Source of the DNA: Crambe crambe
Taxonomy: Eukaryota > Porifera > Demospongiae > Poecilosclerida > Crambeidae
Assembly (NCBI GenBank): GCA_963924555.1
Contig: OZ004592.1
Location: 2,108,001 to 2,172,000 of the forward strand
Direction of reading: 5' to 3'
Length of the DNA: 64,000 nucleotides
The notes beneath the pieces are model-generated. The model did no database searches. It had not been told where the DNA came from and worked only from the letters and a program-made list of their open reading frames with translations. Below, one piece after another: positions 58,952 through 64,000 of the stretch. The translations under genes were made by a program, and so were the position numbers. Within the stretch, counting starts at the first letter, position 1; each line of letters starts with the position of its first letter.

Positions 58952-61271
58952 ATGATGGCTTATCAGAAGCGTCTGAAGAAGGAATATGAAGAACTGTCGT
59001 TAAGAGCGCCTACAGGAATCGCCCTAGACCAAGAGACGATGGAAGATAACATAGAGAAGTATGTGAGATAGCTGGTTTTCTTCATATGTAGTTATTTTTA
59101 CATACATTTATGTTGATTTCAGTTGGAAGATTCATATAGATGGTCCAGAAAGTACCTTATATGAAGGAGAAAAATTCATACTGCAGTTTAAATTCAATTC
59201 CAAGTACCCATTTGATTCTCCACAGGTTTGTACTCTCCTCGATCCAAGTAAACCTTCAGTGTCTCCATTGTGGACTAGGCTGTATACTGTCACTTTTAAA
59301 CAGTGCCCCTTTATATTATGGGGGGACCCCGTCATCATCTAAAACCATTCTTTCTAATTAGTGCCCCCTCTGAATTGTACTTGACTTCCCTCTTTGCCAC
59401 CCTCTCCTCACCTAATGTGAAGCGTTGTTGAGGTGGGCTCCATGGAGAGATGAATAATGGGCCAAATGGGTATGGTTAATAAGGGAGTATGTATTGTGAA
59501 ATTATACTTCTAGAGAATTTCTGACCCATGGGAGGAATTTATTATTATGGCCTATGAACTGGAAAAGGGCAAAAGGAGGTGGTTTGTATACACTATCTAA
59601 CTGATAACCCTCTCTGTCCAGGCCACTCTATATTGTGGTCCCTTAAGTTGTAGGGCTAGTACAATCCATTCTCTTTATTTGCACTAAAACACACCCAGCA
59701 TGAACTGAATTCACCTGGTAGCATGCAGTAGCAGGGTATGGACTGGCTTCATTGCATTGGCTTCCTTGCATTTGGCTATCTTATACTTTGAGTATATTCT
59801 GTAGTGCTCTTTTTGAAAGAAGGTTGTGCATACACAAATGTTGAAGGGGTGGTCCCTTATTACCTATAAGCTGGCAAGAGAAAGAAACAAGAAGTGGAAC
59901 AGGGGGAGGGGGGGACAGGGAGTAGAACAAGGGGAGAGAGAAAATAGGGAGAGGAACAAGGGGAGGGGAGAGGGGGAAGCAGGGAGATGAACAAGGGGAG
60001 GGGAGAGGGGGGAAACAGGGAGTGGAACAAGGGGAGGGGAGAGGGGGGAAACAGGGAGTGGAACAAGGGGAATAAACTGCATAAACGTTGAAGGGGTGGT
60101 AAGCTGGCATAACTATTATGGCAGAGCTAGATTGTTGAGCTAGAATGCTGAACTTATTATCACTGAACTAAAATTGACTGTTTTCTTCAAAGAAATTTTG
60201 AAAGTGGGTTGATTTAATTTGTTTGGAACACTACCTACCATAATTTATTATTAGGTCCACCCCTCATTATTGGCCTCTCTCTCCTTGTCGTACAGGTAAC
60301 GTTCATAGGAGATCATATTCCTGTCCATCCTCATATTTACAGTAATGGTCATATCTGTTTGTCCATCCTCGACAAGGACTGGAGTCCTGCCATGAATGTC
60401 ATGTCTGTCTGCCTTAGCATCCAGAGCATGCTCAGTACCTGCACAAAGAAGGTGAGTTAGTAACAGTGAGGATTATAACTCTTTTGAAATGATCTGATAA
60501 AATGTCAGACCATGGGAAGAGTTGATCGGCCATATTATGATATGGCCTTTAAATAGATACACTCCTAAAGTATATAAATAATTATGATGTCAGACCAAAG
60601 CAAATCTTGATCAGACATTTGACCTTTTGACCCAGTAAATGGCCTATGGCAGACTGTTATAATTCTCACTGGGTAAGTATTTGGGGGAAGGATTGCAGCT
60701 TGCTGATTGTTGGGGGAAAGAAATGATAACCATTACTCACCCCAGCAAAATTCTCAAGCCTTATGTTCCTGTAGTCAAATAGTGAGTAGCTGTGGCCATT
60801 CATGCTGGCCTTTGTATATTACTAATGATCAGTCAGAGTCAGAAGACTGTAAATTGATTACAAAAGTGAAATCAAACGAAACATTATTCTTGTTAAGAAC
60901 AATAGCTGATTTCAGTACTTCTCCATTAGGTACGTCCTCCAGATGACACTGTGTACTTAAGGTTTGCTACAAAAAACCCCAAGAAGACAAGATGGGTCTT
61001 TCATGGTGAGGCTTCTGTATATATGGTTTCATACAATTAGTCACCCTTTACCAAAATACTATTTCAAACAATTATCTACCCTTTACCAAACGACCAAATA
61101 GTAGTAAGTTAGTCCTTTACCAAAATACCCTTTACCTAATAGTATTGTGAGTGTAACATCCTTTACCAACTACCAATGGGTCACAGAATAGCACATGTAG
61201 CAGTATTAGACTATTGACACCTGCAGAATATTAATATTAATGTTATTTCATACCTAGATGATAAAGTGTGA
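58952..61271 (+). CDS. UBE2W: Ubiquitin-conjugating enzyme E2 W
   Basis: E2 enzyme known for attaching ubiquitin to protein N-termini. Five exons in phase: 58952-59058, 59123-59225, 60296-60451, 60930-61005 and 61258-61271, giving 151 aa, the same length as human UBE2W. Landmarks are [51 protein letters not shown], the active-site Cys at residue 91 (HICLSIL), [20 protein letters not shown], and [14 protein letters not shown] at the C-terminus. The HPH in place of HPN before the active site is typical of UBE2W. The last exon codes only four residues. Two Met codons are adjacent at 58952 and 58955. It converges with the disordered protein gene 263 bp away. Confidence 0.96.
59835..60115. repeat. 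G-rich minisatellite in UBE2W intron 2
   Basis: Four to five copies of a 36-bp unit (GGGGAGAGGGGGGAAACAGG then GAGTGGAACAAG) at 59890-60070, bracketed by a direct repeat of GTTGAAGGGGTGGT..AAGCTGGCA (59839 and 60086). Confidence 0.8.
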
Positions 61272-61502
61272 TGATCATTCTACAGCAAGGTATTATCAGA
61301 CGCATCAGACAAAAATCACACCAGACCAGTTTTATGCCCTTTGTCACTGCCATCATCTCTACAATTACAATATCTTTTTATATGTTCATTCACTCATTAT
61401 CTACCGTTTACATTGTCACACTTGTTATGAACAAAGTCTTTAATTTTTAATTTTTAAACACCAGAAGTTCTCTAATTTGTGTACACAGCTTGAAATTATG
61501 CA

Positions 61503-61505
<3 letters not shown>

Positions 61506-61534
<29 letters not shown>
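61506..61534. repeat. (GA)n ending two bases before a stop codon
   Basis: The microsatellite lies in the 3' UTR of the minus-strand gene, adjacent to its stop codon. Confidence 0.85.
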
Positions 61535-61536
<2 letters not shown>

Positions 61537-64000
61537 AAACAACAGACTCGTGAGTACTTGATTTAGGTGTATAAAGTGTTGCAGGAGTTTTATTGTTGCC
61601 TAAATTGGCCCTGCCCACAGTGGGAGTGACCCAACTCTTCACAGTTGTCGGTAGCTTGTTCCAGCCCTCATCAGTTTGTGTTGGGTTCGAAGAGCAGCTC
61701 AGATCAGTAAGTGGCTCGTCAATGTAGTCCTTGGATGGTGCAGTGTTTTTCGTTGCAGATGTAGAAACCAGTTTCTTGGGAGGTGCACTCAGCACCATCT
61801 TGGGAGGATTTGTTCCAGTTGCCCCCTGAGGAGCCCGGGGGTATTGAGGGGATTTGTTAAGAGGATGGGTTGGCCCTTTTGTATTCAGGTGGTGAGGGTA
61901 GCTCTCCGATAAGAGTCCTCCTCTCGAGCGACGGTCTCCAGCTCCTGGATGGTAGTGAGCTGGGCTTCTCTTTGGGGAAATGTTGCTAAATGCACTCTTT
62001 TGGAGATGAGGAGAGTAGTGTGGATTAGTCCTGAGAGCTGGGTTAGGTCTTGTCAGCATCCTCAGCTTCTGCTCAGGTCCGGTGGCTGCTCGTCTTCGAG
62101 CATGATGATCGTACGAATGTCTACCTGGCCGAGCAGAATTGGAAACCTGCTGCCCTCTTCCACCATTTGAAGTATTAAACCAACTTCTCTCAGGTGATTC
62201 TGAGCTTCCATGACTATTGAGTGGGGCTTGACGGTACATCCGTGGACCTCTCTGAAGGTTTAGTTGTCTATCACTCTTCCACCCATCCGATTTTGGCCTC
62301 TGGTGGTGTCTTAAACTATGCAGTGAGCCACCCTGCAAGTTCTGGGAGGCAACTGACGCTCTGCTGTACTTCAAAGCTCCTTTTGGTAACTTCTCAAGAT
62401 CAAATGACTTTGATCTGGAATAGTCATTACTTGCTGCCTCGGTTTCATGTTGTGGCATGACTTGTTGATGCGACAAAGGTGAGCTACTTTGTGCTCGCCA
62501 GTTTGATGGAACTACAGGTACGAGGCTAGTCAGACCTCGTGTCAAGCCATCTGACCCTCTCTCCTGCTGGTTTTGCTTCGGAGGGATGGGAGGAGGGGGA
62601 GGGACTTGCCTTTGGGGCAGGGACGGCACTCTGGTGTTCTCTGGTGGTCCAACGTACTTGCTGGCTGCTGAAAGTTGCTGTACGATCAGACGCCTGGCCC
62701 CCTTTGGTGAGCGAGGAGTAGTAGCTCGTTGAGAAGGAGGATTATGGGAAGCATTGGTTTGGTTCTTGGGGATAGCAGAAGTTGAATGTCCCTTATGCGT
62801 GGTATCTACTTCATTGGAAGTATTGACTTGGAAAGACCGAGCACCTATTGGGGACCGTGGAGCTTTTCTTGGTCGTTCTGGAGAGGATTGTGATCCTGAA
62901 CTTACTGTTCCTGGAGTCATGTCTCTACCATTGAAATGCCGAGAGGGAGGATTCTTGTGACTGAATACATCTTCAGATCCCTGGCTGGTGTCTGACCATT
63001 TAACCCTTTGGGAGCCAGGAGTCAGGGATTGCGGGGAAGGGGAACAAGTGGGCGTGGGGAGAGTTGGGGTCACACTCTCCCGCTCGTGGTGCTGATGAGT
63101 TGACTCAACATTCTTATCCTTATTGTCAGGGAAGTAATGTCTCTCCAGGGGACCTTTTTGGTGCTCACGTCTCACAGGTTCATCTGTGAACACGGGAAGC
63201 CTCAAGTCATCATCACCAACAGTGAGAGGGTCACGCCCACTTTCAATGGCTCTGTCGGTATCCCCACCTATCGTACCCTGAGTAAGCTGAATGTCAGAGT
63301 CCACATCAATCCCGGTGTCATTGGTATAGGTTCTTTGACTCTCAAAGCCCACGCTCTCTTGACTGGTGAGTCCAGTGGTGGCAGTACTGATGATAGGTCC
63401 ACTACTGTCCAGTGTACTAGTGAATTCTTGACTTGTGTGTCTGGTGGTATTGGGTCCACTGCCAGTGAACTCAGGTGGGGTGTTACCAAAGGAGAGAGGT
63501 GTGTCTATGACAGTATCCCCTGTCTTGGCCACATTGGAGCTGATCACGAGTTCTGTGTCGAGTTCAGAGGGTAGACAATCAGAGAAGGCGGGGTTGGACT
63601 CACCACCATGAGTGTTGGTGGTGTGGCTTGAATTGGGACTGACTATCACGAGGGAAGTAAGTCTCTCCCGAGCTTGTGTTTGATTATGTGTGGCAAGACT
63701 CTCCATTTCTTGATTACGGCTCGTTTGTGCATTATTGACCCTGCCATTTTGTCTCATACCCACCTCCGTCAGATTCCGTTCCCTACTCAATGCTGGATTC
63801 CCATTCGGGAGACGCACGGATTGGGAACGACGATTAGTTTCATTCCCACTGGCGTCAAGAGAAGCAGTTGCTCTTGCACCAACTGGCATCATATTTTTTG
63901 GAATGAATCCATTATGAGAGATTAAGGTGGGCTCACTGATGGTGATTCCAGCACGATGTGATCGCTCTCGCTCATTAATCTCTTCACTTTCACTCTGTTT
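61535..64000 (-). CDS. C-terminal part of a large disordered Ser/Pro-rich protein, 5' end beyond window
   Basis: The frame is open from the window edge (64000) to a stop at 61535, over 820 codons. The listed Met at 63892 is internal, because upstream codons (EEINERERSHRAGITISEPT) continue in frame. No folded domain is recognised. Composition is Ser, Pro, Thr, Asn, Gln and Arg. It contains SH3-ligand-like PPPPPIPPKQ and repeated SP/TP sites (RSPIGARSFQV and RSPKGARRLIV are near-repeats). ISEPTLISHNGF near the visible N-terminus loosely resembles a CRIB start but lacks its His pair. The C-terminus is GWNKLPTTVKSWV with an acidic DYIDEPLTDL stretch before it. A scaffold or adaptor role is only a guess. 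Confidence 0.7.

Noticed and set aside
63860..64000. CRIB (Cdc42/Rac binding) motif in the right-edge protein
   Set aside because: ISEPT is present but the required Phe-x-His-x-x-His pattern is not.

Overview
This window is nuclear DNA from an animal, not bacterial. Its genes are spliced, their products are eukaryotic (POP1, SRP14, POLR3F, UBE2W, FKBP12, Myc, a tetraspanin, a FERM protein), and much of the rest is microsatellite, minisatellite and short inverted-repeat elements. Very short introns (about 56 bp) beside multi-kilobase ones, tightly packed divergent gene pairs, a two-coding-exon Myc gene and an ankyrin-ROCO-death protein suggest an early-branching metazoan, most likely a demosponge. 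The lineage is inference. The proteins and exon phases are read from the sequence.

Left third (1-11.8 kb) is gene dense: POP1 (minus, 3' end cut by the window edge), RIDA (plus), a small predicted N-myristoylated protein (minus), SRP14 (plus), an N-acetylglucosamine-6-phosphate deacetylase homologue (minus) and a tetraspanin-like protein (plus). Starts face each other across 103-178 bp in three head-to-head pairs (POP1/RIDA, 5682/SRP14, deacetylase/tetraspanin). Ends converge within about 80-90 bp in two places. From 12 to 20 kb there is an AT-rich repeat region, an ankyrin-ROCO-death gene with an exact 462-bp tandem duplication that carries a frameshift, a transposase-like fragment and a decayed ankyrin pseudogene.

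Middle (20-43 kb): a 13-exon band 4.1-type FERM gene (minus, 27.3 to about 20.3 kb), about 3 kb of repeat-bearing spacer, then Myc (plus) with TATA box, E-box, NRF1-type site, a non-coding first exon and two coding exons. The region 32.9-43.4 kb is almost gene-free and carries several inverted-repeat elements and minisatellites.

Right third (43-64 kb): POLR3F (minus) is spread over 14 kb because its introns are filled with satellites. One of its introns starts with GC and another ends in a tetranucleotide repeat. FKBP12 (minus) contains what looks like a textbook U12-type AT-AC intron. It is divergent from UBE2W (plus), which converges on the C-terminal part of a large disordered, proline-rich protein that runs off the right edge.

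Most recognised genes are housekeeping: tRNA processing (POP1), Pol III transcription (POLR3F), secretory targeting (SRP14), metabolite repair (RIDA), amino-sugar catabolism and ubiquitin conjugation, together with the growth regulator Myc. No operon-like functional system is evident. The most unusual signals are at the level of splicing and repeats.
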